Shown: positions 30,609 through 37,836 of the stretch, one piece after another
Position numbering within the stretch: position 1 is the stretch's first letter
Layout of the letters: every line of letters begins with the position of its first letter
Origin: Bacteroidales bacterium
GTDB lineage: Bacteria > Bacteroidota > Bacteroidia > Bacteroidales > P3
Direction of reading: 5' to 3'
NCBI GenBank assembly: GCA_017480145.1
Contig: JAFVBF010000076.1
Span: 39,173-103,172, forward strand
Length of the DNA: 64,000 nt
Notes under the pieces: generated by a model
Database searches by the model: none
Seen by the model: the letters and a program-made list of their open reading frames with translations, nothing else
What the model was told of the DNA's origin: nothing
Program-made: the position numbers and the translations under genes

Positions 30609-30995
30609 GAGCATTCGACCGCCATTCTATCGCCGCGCATTCGCAAGGATGCGGGGAGGAAAGTCCGGGCAACACAGAGCCACCATACTTCCTAACGGGA
30701 AGGGGTGCGTACCCCCAAGGGACGCACCACAGCAAGCGCCGCAGAAAACATACCGCCATCCAATTGAGGACGGCAAGGGTGAAAACGCGAGGTAAGAGCT
30801 CACGACGGTGTCCAGCGATGGGACCGATGGCAAGCCTTATGGGTTGAAAGACCAAATATACCGACAGTTAAGGGCTGGCTCGTCCGTTGTCGGGGGGTAG
30901 GTCGATAGAGGTCGCTGGCGACAGCGGCAGTAGATTAATGATAGAACCCTGCTTCGGCAGGTGACAGAACCCGGCTTATCGGCCGCCGAATGCTC
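30609..30995 (+). ncRNA. rnpB: RNase P RNA (class A)
   Basis: Catalytic RNA that removes the 5' leader from tRNA precursors. The universally conserved 5' block GGGGAGGAAAGTCCGGGC and the 3' block ACAGAACCCGGCTTA are both present, with the internal GGTAAGAGCTCACG-type region between. The P1 stem is visible: GAGCATTCG (30609-30617) pairs with CGAATGCTC (30987-30995), which fixes both ends. A TTTTT run follows immediately and the P1 helix plus T-run can serve as terminator. Length about 387 nt, normal for Bacteroidota. The short reading frames over it are not genes. Confidence 0.95.
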
Positions 30996-31103
30996 TTTTT
31001 CATTAAAAACATTCATTGCGAGTGGCGTTGCAAATAATGATTGGCAAAGAATTGCGTTATTAGTAAAGACCGACGGCACAAAAGCCGTGTGCAGGATTTC
31101 GTC

Positions 31104-31889
31104 ATGCAACGCGTAGCACTATTTCTCACTCTATTTTCACTCTGCCTGCTCTCGTCCTCGTGCAAGAGCGAGAAGAAATACGTTCGCTATGCAAAAATTT
31201 ACAGTGAGGCACCCCAAAACATATACATCACGCCTCTATTTGATTTAATGACTCGCAAAAGTGATGCCGACTCGGCGCTGCTGACCAACTATATCTGTCG
31301 TGACTCGGTTAGCCGATATTTCGTCAGAACACTTCCTCTGGGGCTAAAGAGACAAGGATACATGGTATCGGGAGGAGACAGCGTACTACTGCCAAGCATC
31401 ACCTCGGTAAGGCGGCTTTCTCGCCTACAGAATGACGATCTCACATACTTTTCCCAGCGCAATGCTACGGATGCCGTGCTCGTGACAACGCTGCTGGGAT
31501 GGAAGGAATCCCGCACAGAACCCACACTGTTTTTGGAATATCTGCTTCGCTCCGCCAAAACAGGAGAGACACTGATGCACAGTTGGGTGCGTGTGTCGCG
31601 GACTGTGGACACCACCTACAAGGGCGAAGTGATTCCGCTGCTGGAAGAGGTGAAGCTGGCAGACACCCTTCACATAAGCCTTGACTGTGCAATGCGCTGC
31701 CTGATGGTGGAACGCACCAACCTGTTCGTCACCCAGGACTTACCGCTTCCCCCTACACATTTCTACTACGAAAAAGACCGATATCTCCACGCCATGCATG
31801 ACTATTTCAAAATCACCTTTACCAACGAGGGGACAATGGAAGTAAAAGCCACATCCATGGAGGAGTATGAAAACGAGTGCTTCCTGTAA
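31104..31889 (+). CDS. DUF799/GNA1162-like lipoprotein
   Basis: 261 aa from the ATG at 31104; the frame is open upstream but the lipoprotein signal begins at MQRVALFLTLFSLCLL and ends at SSSC. The body follows the GNA1162 pattern: an ITPLFD strand, LPLGLKRQGYMV, then RNATDAVLVTTLLGW, and a LLRSAKTGETLMHSWVRV strand. Family members are outer-membrane lipoproteins often found near CsgG-like genes, but no CsgG relative is next to it here. comB starts 12 bp downstream. The family call is by motif resemblance. Confidence 0.7.
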   Translation: MQRVALFLTLFSLCLLSSSCKSEKKYVRYAKIYSEAPQNIYITPLFDLMTRKSDADSALLTNYICRDSVSRYFVRTLPLGLKRQGYMVSGGDSVLLPSITSVRRLSRLQNDDLTYFSQRNATDAVLVTTLLGWKESRTEPTLFLEYLLRSAKTGETLMHSWVRVSRTVDTTYKGEVIPLLEEVKLADTLHISLDCAMRCLMVERTNLFVTQDLPLPPTHFYYEKDRYLHAMHDYFKITFTNEGTMEVKATSMEEYENECFL

Positions 31890-31901
31890 TCGAAAAGGCC
31901 T

Positions 31902-32630
31902 ATGAACCACACCATAGAAGTCGTTCTCTCCCCCGCCCTATTCGACTACCGCCAGACCCTTTCGCCATTCGATGCCGTGGCCGTTGATGTCCTACGAGCC
32001 ACCACGTCCATGTGTGCTGCCTTTCAGGCCGGAGCGGACTGCATCATACCCGTGATGCAACTGGATGAGCTTGCGAACTATCGGAAACAAGGCTTTTTGA
32101 CCGCAGCCGAACGCAGCGGTCAAAAAGTAGAAGGCGCGACCTACGGAAACTCGCCAACAGCGTTTCTCAAGGATGACCTACGTGGAATGCGTATAGCCTA
32201 TAGCACTACCAATGGGACACGATGCCTGCTGCGGGCCGCACAAGTGGCCGAAAGGACCTATGCTGGAGCCTTCTCCAACATTGACACCTTATGTCAGAAG
32301 CTACTGGAGCATCCCAGGAATTTAATAATAGTATGCAGCGGGTGGAAGCTGAATCCATGCATGGAAGACAGTCTTATGGCGGGATGCCTATCGCAAAAGA
32401 TACTGGAGCACGGGGACTATGACATGATTGAGGATGGCGTCAGACTATGCATAGACCTATGGGAGCGAGCAAAAGAAGACCCCTACGGCTACTGCCAAAG
32501 AGCAGCACACGTGCAACGACTGAGGCACTTAGGCTACGAGCAAGACATTCTTTTTGCTTTTGAAAGCAACAGTTGTCCCGTCGTTCCCATGCTGGAGGAT
32601 GGAATATTACGAATAACTAAAAACATCTAA
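31902..32630 (+). CDS. comB: 2-phosphosulfolactate phosphatase family protein
   Basis: 242 aa. It belongs to the ComB family: AVDVLRATTSMCAAFQAGAD, GNSPTAF, STTNGTRCL, GAFSNI and CSGWK. In methanogens ComB dephosphorylates 2-phosphosulfolactate in coenzyme M synthesis. Neither comA nor comC is nearby and these bacteria do not make coenzyme M, so the physiological substrate is unclear. It lies in a close series with the DUF799-like gene and trmO. Confidence 0.9.
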   Translation: MNHTIEVVLSPALFDYRQTLSPFDAVAVDVLRATTSMCAAFQAGADCIIPVMQLDELANYRKQGFLTAAERSGQKVEGATYGNSPTAFLKDDLRGMRIAYSTTNGTRCLLRAAQVAERTYAGAFSNIDTLCQKLLEHPRNLIIVCSGWKLNPCMEDSLMAGCLSQKILEHGDYDMIEDGVRLCIDLWERAKEDPYGYCQRAAHVQRLRHLGYEQDILFAFESNSCPVVPMLEDGILRITKNI

Positions 32631-32646
32631 TCCGCACTGCCAATAC

Positions 32647-33327
32647 ATGCAGCCCATAGCCCATATTGAGAATGCCTATGACACTAAGTTCGGCATCCCC
32701 CGACAACCCAGCCTTGTGGAAATAGAGAGCCGCATTGTTTTTGAGCCGAACTATCGTGTGGCCGAAGCGGTACGAGGTTTGGAAGAGTTCGACTACGTAT
32801 GGCTTATCTGGCAATTCAGCAAAGCCCTGCGCAACGAGTGGTCGCCCACGGTACGGCCTCCGCGTCTGGGAGGTAACCAACGTGTCGGGGTATTTGCCAC
32901 CCGGAGTCCGTTCCGTCCCAATGCCTTAGGATTGTCCTCTGTACGATTGCTACGCATAGAACAACACCCACAGGAAGGCTGCGTGCTGATTGTCGGAGGC
33001 GCAGACCTGATGAATGGGACTCCGATTTATGACATAAAGCCCTATCTGCCTTATACAGACAGTCACCCCGAAGCACACAGTAGTTTTGCGACAGAGCCGT
33101 CCAACGCCAAACTTGCTGTTGAATGCTCCGACACACTGCTACATCGGTTGCCAGAGCCACTCCGACAACCCCTCTTAGAAATTCTGGCCTTAGACCCGCG
33201 ACCAAGGTACCAGAACGACTCCTCACGGCAATACGGTATGACATTCGGCAACTGCGAAGTGCACTTCCTCGTGGACAACGGACGCCTCACTGTCACAGAC
33301 ATAGAATCCCCCCAAAAACCATCGTAA
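32647..33327 (+). CDS. trmO: tRNA (t6A37) N6-methyltransferase TrmO
   Basis: 226 aa. TrmO (TsaA/YaeB) methylates t6A37 to m6t6A37 in tRNA-Thr using SAM. Seen: FGIPRQP, GLEEFDYVWLIWQF, RPPRLGGNQRVGVFATRSPFRPN, ADLMNGTPIYDIKPYLPY and the C-terminal DPRPRYQND, all family motifs. The parent modification is started by TsaE, encoded at the other end of the window. The stop at 33327 is followed one base later by the next gene. Confidence 0.93.
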   Translation: MQPIAHIENAYDTKFGIPRQPSLVEIESRIVFEPNYRVAEAVRGLEEFDYVWLIWQFSKALRNEWSPTVRPPRLGGNQRVGVFATRSPFRPNALGLSSVRLLRIEQHPQEGCVLIVGGADLMNGTPIYDIKPYLPYTDSHPEAHSSFATEPSNAKLAVECSDTLLHRLPEPLRQPLLEILALDPRPRYQNDSSRQYGMTFGNCEVHFLVDNGRLTVTDIESPQKPS

Positions 33328-33328
33328 A

Positions 33329-34102
33329 ATGAAAATATTCACGACAAGCCTATGCTGCATTTTACTGCTGACCTGCAGCACCATAAAAAAATACTCATCC
33401 ATCCAAGATGACTTGAGAGGGGTTCTGCCTATGGTAAACAAAGGTGAAACCGTGGTATATCACAATGCATACGCACTGGTTTATAATGAGCGACACGAAC
33501 AGGCATCATGGGTGGGATACCTTCTGACCAAGGAACGTGCCAATGGACAATTTCCACGCAATGGGCAGTTCAGAAAAGATCCTGCCATAGGAAGCGGCAG
33601 TGCCAATGAGTGGGACTATAAGAACAGCGGCTATACACGTGGGCATCTGGCTCCTGCAGGAGACATGAAGTGGGATCAAATCGCCATGGAGGAAAGCTTC
33701 CTGATGAGTAATATGTCTCCCCAAAGCAAAGAATTTAATGATGGCGTATGGAATCGGCTGGAGAACCAAGTGCGACTATGGGCAAGGCAATACGACAGCC
33801 TATATGTATTCACCGGTCCAGTGCTTGCAGACGATGAAACACTAACCATCGGGCAATCCACCCGAATCACCGTGCCAAGAGCCTTCTACAAAGTCATTTA
33901 CGCACCCAAACTGAAGCAAGGGATAGGATTCATCGTGCCTCATGAGACCTCCAAAGCAGCATTGCAGACATTTGCCATCAACATTGATGGCGTAGAAGAG
34001 GCCACAGGCATCGACTTCCTGCACGGCATAGCCAACGAGGAAAACATCGAAGGCAATCTCTGCATAGGATGCTGGACCTTTGGCAAAAACAAAACATATT
34101 AA
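33329..34102 (+). CDS. Exported DNA/RNA non-specific endonuclease (NUC1 family)
   Basis: 257 aa. A short N-terminal hydrophobic stretch with LLLTC makes it a probable lipoprotein, though the lipobox is borderline. The betabetaalpha-Me nuclease motif appears as YTRGHLAPAGDM; the usual signature is DRGH, so Asp is replaced by Thr while the catalytic His is kept. The metal-binding Asn is plausible in FLMSNMSPQ...FNDGVWNRLE. It would degrade extracellular nucleic acid. It starts one base after trmO and precedes the DUF2461 gene by 21 bp. Confidence 0.85.
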   Translation: MKIFTTSLCCILLLTCSTIKKYSSIQDDLRGVLPMVNKGETVVYHNAYALVYNERHEQASWVGYLLTKERANGQFPRNGQFRKDPAIGSGSANEWDYKNSGYTRGHLAPAGDMKWDQIAMEESFLMSNMSPQSKEFNDGVWNRLENQVRLWARQYDSLYVFTGPVLADDETLTIGQSTRITVPRAFYKVIYAPKLKQGIGFIVPHETSKAALQTFAINIDGVEEATGIDFLHGIANEENIEGNLCIGCWTFGKNKTY

Positions 34103-34123
34103 TTATTAAAGCATAACAATCCC

Positions 34124-34819
34124 ATGAGACTACATCCCGAAACACTGCCGTTCTTTGCCGAGTTGGAGCGCAATAATAACCGAGAATGGTTCAATGCCAA
34201 CAAAAGCCGATGGGAGGCCATACGCAAAGATTTCGAGGCCTTCACTGCCGAGATTATTGAAAACATGATACCATTGGATTCCTCGTTAGAAGGCCTTACG
34301 GCCAAACAATGCATATACCGCATCTACAGAGATTTGCGTTTTTCACCAGACAAACGCCCATACAAAACCCATATCGCATTCTTTCTGCCAACAGGAGGCA
34401 ACAGGAAATGCGCCGTACCTGGATACTATATGCAGTTGGGCCAAGAAGACTACGGCCTGCATGGAACCTGCAATCTTGGAGGCGGAATCTTCATGCCGAG
34501 TCCAGAGGCCTTGGGGGCCATCCGACAGGAGATATTCTATAATATTGATGAATTCAAAGGAATCATGAATGAGCCGAGCTACAAACGATTCTTTGGAGAT
34601 ACATTTTTCACCTCCCACAAACTGAGCCGCGTACCCAAAGGTTATCCTGCCGACTGGCCCGATGGCGACCTACTGAAATACAAGGACTATTGCACCGCCT
34701 ACGAAATGGGACCCAACGAGATAGACTCTGAGAACCTGGTGGAGCATGTAATTGAGGTGTTTCGAGCCAGCGTGCCGATGAATAAGTTCATCCAAAAAGC
34801 CATGTACGAACTCATCTGA
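34124..34819 (+). CDS. DUF2461 family protein
   Basis: 231 aa. Conserved start ETLPFFAELERNNNREWFNANK, then YRIYRDLRFSPDKRPYKTHIAFFL and GGIFMPSPEALGAIRQEI, all typical for DUF2461. Cytoplasmic, no membrane segment. The function is unknown. It is the last gene of the plus-strand series and ends before a strong bidirectional terminator. Confidence 0.9.
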   Translation: MRLHPETLPFFAELERNNNREWFNANKSRWEAIRKDFEAFTAEIIENMIPLDSSLEGLTAKQCIYRIYRDLRFSPDKRPYKTHIAFFLPTGGNRKCAVPGYYMQLGQEDYGLHGTCNLGGGIFMPSPEALGAIRQEIFYNIDEFKGIMNEPSYKRFFGDTFFTSHKLSRVPKGYPADWPDGDLLKYKDYCTAYEMGPNEIDSENLVEHVIEVFRASVPMNKFIQKAMYELI

Positions 34820-34851
34820 AGGAGAGTTGCAGCATCGAATTAACCCGAGTA

Positions 34852-34903
34852 AACAGGACAAAAAAGAGACAAGAAATTTTCTTGTCTCTTTTTTTGTCCT
34901 GTT
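34852..34903. terminator. Bidirectional terminator between DUF2461 and TM2 genes
   Basis: A long inverted repeat: arm AACAGGACA, an A-run and AGAGACAAGAAA pair with the mirrored half, which contains a run of seven to eight T residues. Both orientations give a stem with a T-rich stretch. Confidence 0.85.
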
Positions 34904-34932
34904 GGAAGAATAGTCCCTATCGCAGATAAGGA

Positions 34933-35148
34933 TTAAAGCTTGCAATTGGGGTACATGGCAAAGAATTTTTCATCGCTGCCAGCACAAAGAGCTTTAACAA
35001 TCTGCACAAGGGCAACGATGGATGGAATGAATGTCCACCAGAAAAGGACACCCAAAACACCACGTAAGTTATTGCCGATAAGGAATTCCTGAATGCCAAG
35101 GCCTCCCAAGAAAAATGCCACTAACGCAAAAATAAATCTTTTATCCAT
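34933..35148 (-). CDS. TM2 domain membrane protein
   Basis: 71 aa with two hydrophobic segments (FIFALVAFFLGGLGIQEFLIG and LGVLFWWTFIPSIVALVQIV) separated by the short N-rich turn, matching the TM2 domain. The usual GxxGxHxFYxG core is here GGLGIQEFLIG, without the His. The function of the family is unclear. A -7 element lies at 35264-35271, so it is probably monocistronic. Confidence 0.75.
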   Translation of the reverse strand: MDKRFIFALVAFFLGGLGIQEFLIGNNLRGVLGVLFWWTFIPSIVALVQIVKALCAGSDEKFFAMYPNCKL

Positions 35149-35167
35149 AAACTAAAAATTTATAGGT

Positions 35168-35179
35168 TGTCCACTAAAA
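35168..35179 (+). repeat. TGTCC-A-CTAAAA sequence, possible insertion sequence end remnant
   Basis: This 12-mer differs by one base from the one at 63800-63811, where it lies beside a truncated reading frame at the window edge. No transposase is found here. Weak evidence. Confidence 0.15.
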
Positions 35180-35263
35180 TTTGAAAACATAAAATAATAT
35201 CGTCAATACCGTTGAAGACCCTTGTCGATTCAATTTTCAAAAGGCGGCTTTCATTACAAATTG

Positions 35264-35271
35264 CAAAAATA
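35264..35271 (-). promoter_or_regulatory. -7 promoter element for the TM2 gene
   Basis: Minus-strand TATTTTTG followed by CA, 115 bp upstream of the TM2 ATG. The intervening leader contains no gene. Confidence 0.5.
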
Positions 35272-35358
35272 CAAATAATCCACCACATTGCGTTTTTTTT
35301 CGTTCATTGCAAATCGAGCCAATTCCAGATAGCGGAACAACCGTCAAGACACAGAAAT

Positions 35359-36537
35359 TCAGCGCAGGCGTTTGCGTTCAAAATCTCTACGGCTATGAAA
35401 AGCATAGAATAATGCGCCAGCAACATTGACAAGCCAAGCGACAAAAAAAGCCGCGGTATAACCTTGATGTTCGGCAACAATACCGCCCAATAGGATGCCC
35501 AGACCGACACCAACATCCCAAGCAACCAATATAGAACTGGTTGCGGTGCCTCGTTGCGAATGTTCTGCCATATTGACAAACATATTCTGGTATGCGGGAT
35601 ACATACGCCCATTGCCAAGCCCAATGATCAGGGCAGCACCATAGTAGCCCCACTCATTGGGGAGTGCCGCAAACAGCAGGTAGCCAAACGCCGATATACA
35701 GACACCAATGGAGGCACTATGGACAAGGCGTCCTTCGCGCAACAACCGACTTCCCGTAAGACGGGAGCAAATGAGGCCAGCGGAAAGCAAAAGGAAAAAA
35801 AGACCAGCCCCTCCCTCAATACCCAGACTCTCTTTGCCGTAGATGGCCAAATAGGTGGTGACAACGCCATAAGAGAAGGCATAACAAACCATCGTGATGG
35901 CCTGGCTCCAGCTCTTGGTGAGGAAAAACCTATCAAGCGATATGGCCTGCTTGCCCCGTTGCAATTCGCGATAAGGAACACGCACCGTAGCAGTCACCAG
36001 AAGACCTGCTAATGCCGTGAGCATAGCAAGCCAAAAGAGTATCTCAAAATTATGAGTGGCATGGTAAATCCAAATAGCCACAGAAGGACTGATGGCAGAA
36101 GCAATATTATTGCCAAGTCCATAATAGCCGATGCCCTCAGTGCGACGAGATGAGGGCAACACGTCGATGGCCAAGGTGGTATTGGAGACTGTGACAGCCC
36201 CAAAGGGAGCACCATGCAGGGTTCGGATAATGGCAAATAGCAACAGGGTACCCGCGGCAATATAGCCGACAAAAAACATTGTAAACAAAAGGAAACTGGC
36301 CAATACGACCTGCTTCCGCGGGAAACTGTCGACAATAAATCCACTAAACATACGAGCCACCAAGGCAAGAATGGCATAACCAAAAAGGACAATGCCAATT
36401 GTGTCCTTATCGGCTTGAAAAGTATCGTAAAGATAGATTGGAAGCAATGGGGTCAATAACATGAATGAGAAGTAAATCATGAAATTGGCCGTCAAGACCT
36501 TGATATAGTTTGCATTCCAAAGCCGTTCGGCAGTCAT
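35359..36537 (-). CDS. MFS transporter
   Basis: 392 aa with about twelve hydrophobic segments. The first loop holds the MFS motif region GIVLFGYAILALVARMFSGFIVD; a basic central loop RVPYRELQRGKQ splits two six-span halves. It resembles drug/sugar exporter-like DHA-type permeases; no substrate can be read. The ATG is 12 bp after the LuxR regulator stop, so it is likely co-transcribed with the regulator and the hemerythrin gene. Confidence 0.9.
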   Translation of the reverse strand: MTAERLWNANYIKVLTANFMIYFSFMLLTPLLPIYLYDTFQADKDTIGIVLFGYAILALVARMFSGFIVDSFPRKQVVLASFLLFTMFFVGYIAAGTLLLFAIIRTLHGAPFGAVTVSNTTLAIDVLPSSRRTEGIGYYGLGNNIASAISPSVAIWIYHATHNFEILFWLAMLTALAGLLVTATVRVPYRELQRGKQAISLDRFFLTKSWSQAITMVCYAFSYGVVTTYLAIYGKESLGIEGGAGLFFLLLSAGLICSRLTGSRLLREGRLVHSASIGVCISAFGYLLFAALPNEWGYYGAALIIGLGNGRMYPAYQNMFVNMAEHSQRGTATSSILVAWDVGVGLGILLGGIVAEHQGYTAAFFVAWLVNVAGALFYAFHSRRDFERKRLR

Positions 36538-36549
36538 GTAAGAGCTAAA

Positions 36550-37131
36550 TTAGTTGCTAAAATTGTGTAATGTGGCATAAACGGCAAGACCAGCAACGCT
36601 TTTAATACCCGTCTTATGAGTGATATTTTTACGGTGGGTGTTGACCGTATGGATGGAAATATTAAGCTGGTCGGCAATTTCTTTACTGCTAAATCCCTGT
36701 GCCAGCAAGACAAGCACATCTACCTCGCGTTCGGTCAATTCATAATTTTCAGTTTCCACCTCGTCGGTTTTACGATTGCAGCAATCGCCAAGCAATGAGG
36801 CTACATGGGCACGATTCTCACAGATGTCCAACAGTGCTGAAAAAGACTGTAATATCTGAGGAGAAAAATACTGATAGACTAATGCCACTATGGGCATATT
36901 GGGCATCTGTCTTGCGATGGCATTGATGTGTGTTGCCACAGGTTGTGCCAATAGCGCAGGATTGATGATGAGCAAATCTGGTTTCTGGCTATGCAGGCGT
37001 TCCGTCAAAATCGTTGCGTCGTGCAGTGGCGCCAGCATATTGAATCCGCCAGCCTCATCGAGCAGAACCTTCAATCCTTCAATCACAATGGTAGATGGTT
37101 CCACAACCAATACACTTAAAAGGGGTCTCAT
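36550..37131 (-). CDS. LuxR-type regulator with degenerate receiver domain
   Basis: 193 aa. The N-terminal ~120 residues have the pattern of a response-regulator receiver (LSVLVVEPS, then KPDLLIINPALL), but the phospho-acceptor Asp is replaced by Asn57, the first acidic pocket has only Glu11, and the conserved Lys is absent. It is probably phosphorylation-independent. The C-terminal HTH is complete: LTEREVDVLVLLAQGFSSKE, IADQLNISIHTVNTHRKNI. The start overlaps the hemerythrin gene by 4 bp. It probably controls its own operon; the signal may come from the hemerythrin. Confidence 0.9.
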   Translation of the reverse strand: MRPLLSVLVVEPSTIVIEGLKVLLDEAGGFNMLAPLHDATILTERLHSQKPDLLIINPALLAQPVATHINAIARQMPNMPIVALVYQYFSPQILQSFSALLDICENRAHVASLLGDCCNRKTDEVETENYELTEREVDVLVLLAQGFSSKEIADQLNISIHTVNTHRKNITHKTGIKSVAGLAVYATLHNFSN

Positions 37132-37817
37132 TTCCGTCCCGCCTCCTGCCGGGCGAGCAGCGGAAGGACAATCTTGTCTTCTATCATAGCATGTTTTTCT
37201 AAATCAAATGAAAGTTGGAGTATAGCAAACACCAATTCATTCAGTTCTTCATCCAGTCCGTTAATTGGCACGTACTTGAAGATAATCTGAGTCAAGTCGG
37301 AGAGTTTGTCGACAATAGCATCATGAGATTTGGACATGAAGCCCGTGGAAGTTTTGCTCATAGGCTGATTGGAAAGACATTTCTCAATATTGGGGAATAC
37401 ATTGGCTTCCTCGTAAGCGAAATGAAACACAACCTCATCACGGTAATCGAGAAAAAACTTATGGAGAGACTCGGCATAGCGCATACCTGCCTGAGCGGCG
37501 ACATGGTTCAAATGGCGTTCGATATGGGGTAGGCGCTCATTGACATAATAATTATGAGAGGCCACGAGGTATGGGACCAATGAGCGTAAATCGTCATTAG
37601 AAAAAGTCGATACATCAGGTTCATAGTCGTCAAAAGTATAACAATTGCAAACCATGATGACAAAGAGGGGAGAAACCTGATTCTGCTGGCAAACCTCGAT
37701 GACACTACGATCGCCAAAACCCAGTTTAATGCCAAGTCTTGGCAGGAGCAACAGGATGTTGCTGTTGGCCAACAAGATGTCGGACATTTTCATTTTGGGA
37801 ACAAACCAACGAGACAT
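37128..37817 (-). CDS. RIC/ScdA-like hemerythrin-domain protein
   Basis: 229 aa. The N-terminal ~60 residues resemble the ScdA_N (DUF542) domain, but where that domain has its Cys pair the sequence here is LGIKLGFGDRSV. The hemerythrin bundle follows with the ligand pattern H...H in SHNYYVNERLPHIERHL, H..E in HFAYEEANVFP, H in SKSHDAIV and H..E in EKHAMIEDK. RIC proteins repair Fe-S clusters after NO or oxidative stress; here a di-iron sensing role is also possible. Starts are possible at 37817, 37793 or 37787. It begins 19 bp after murF-alr and overlaps the regulator by 4 bp. Confidence 0.88.
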   Translation of the reverse strand: MSRWFVPKMKMSDILLANSNILLLLPRLGIKLGFGDRSVIEVCQQNQVSPLFVIMVCNCYTFDDYEPDVSTFSNDDLRSLVPYLVASHNYYVNERLPHIERHLNHVAAQAGMRYAESLHKFFLDYRDEVVFHFAYEEANVFPNIEKCLSNQPMSKTSTGFMSKSHDAIVDKLSDLTQIIFKYVPINGLDEELNELVFAILQLSFDLEKHAMIEDKIVLPLLARQEAGRK

Positions 37818-37836
37818 ACGAAATCAATATAAATAT

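Noticed and set aside
30571-30855. Several short open frames between lipoprotein B and the DUF799-like gene
   Set aside because: All lie on the RNase P RNA gene.
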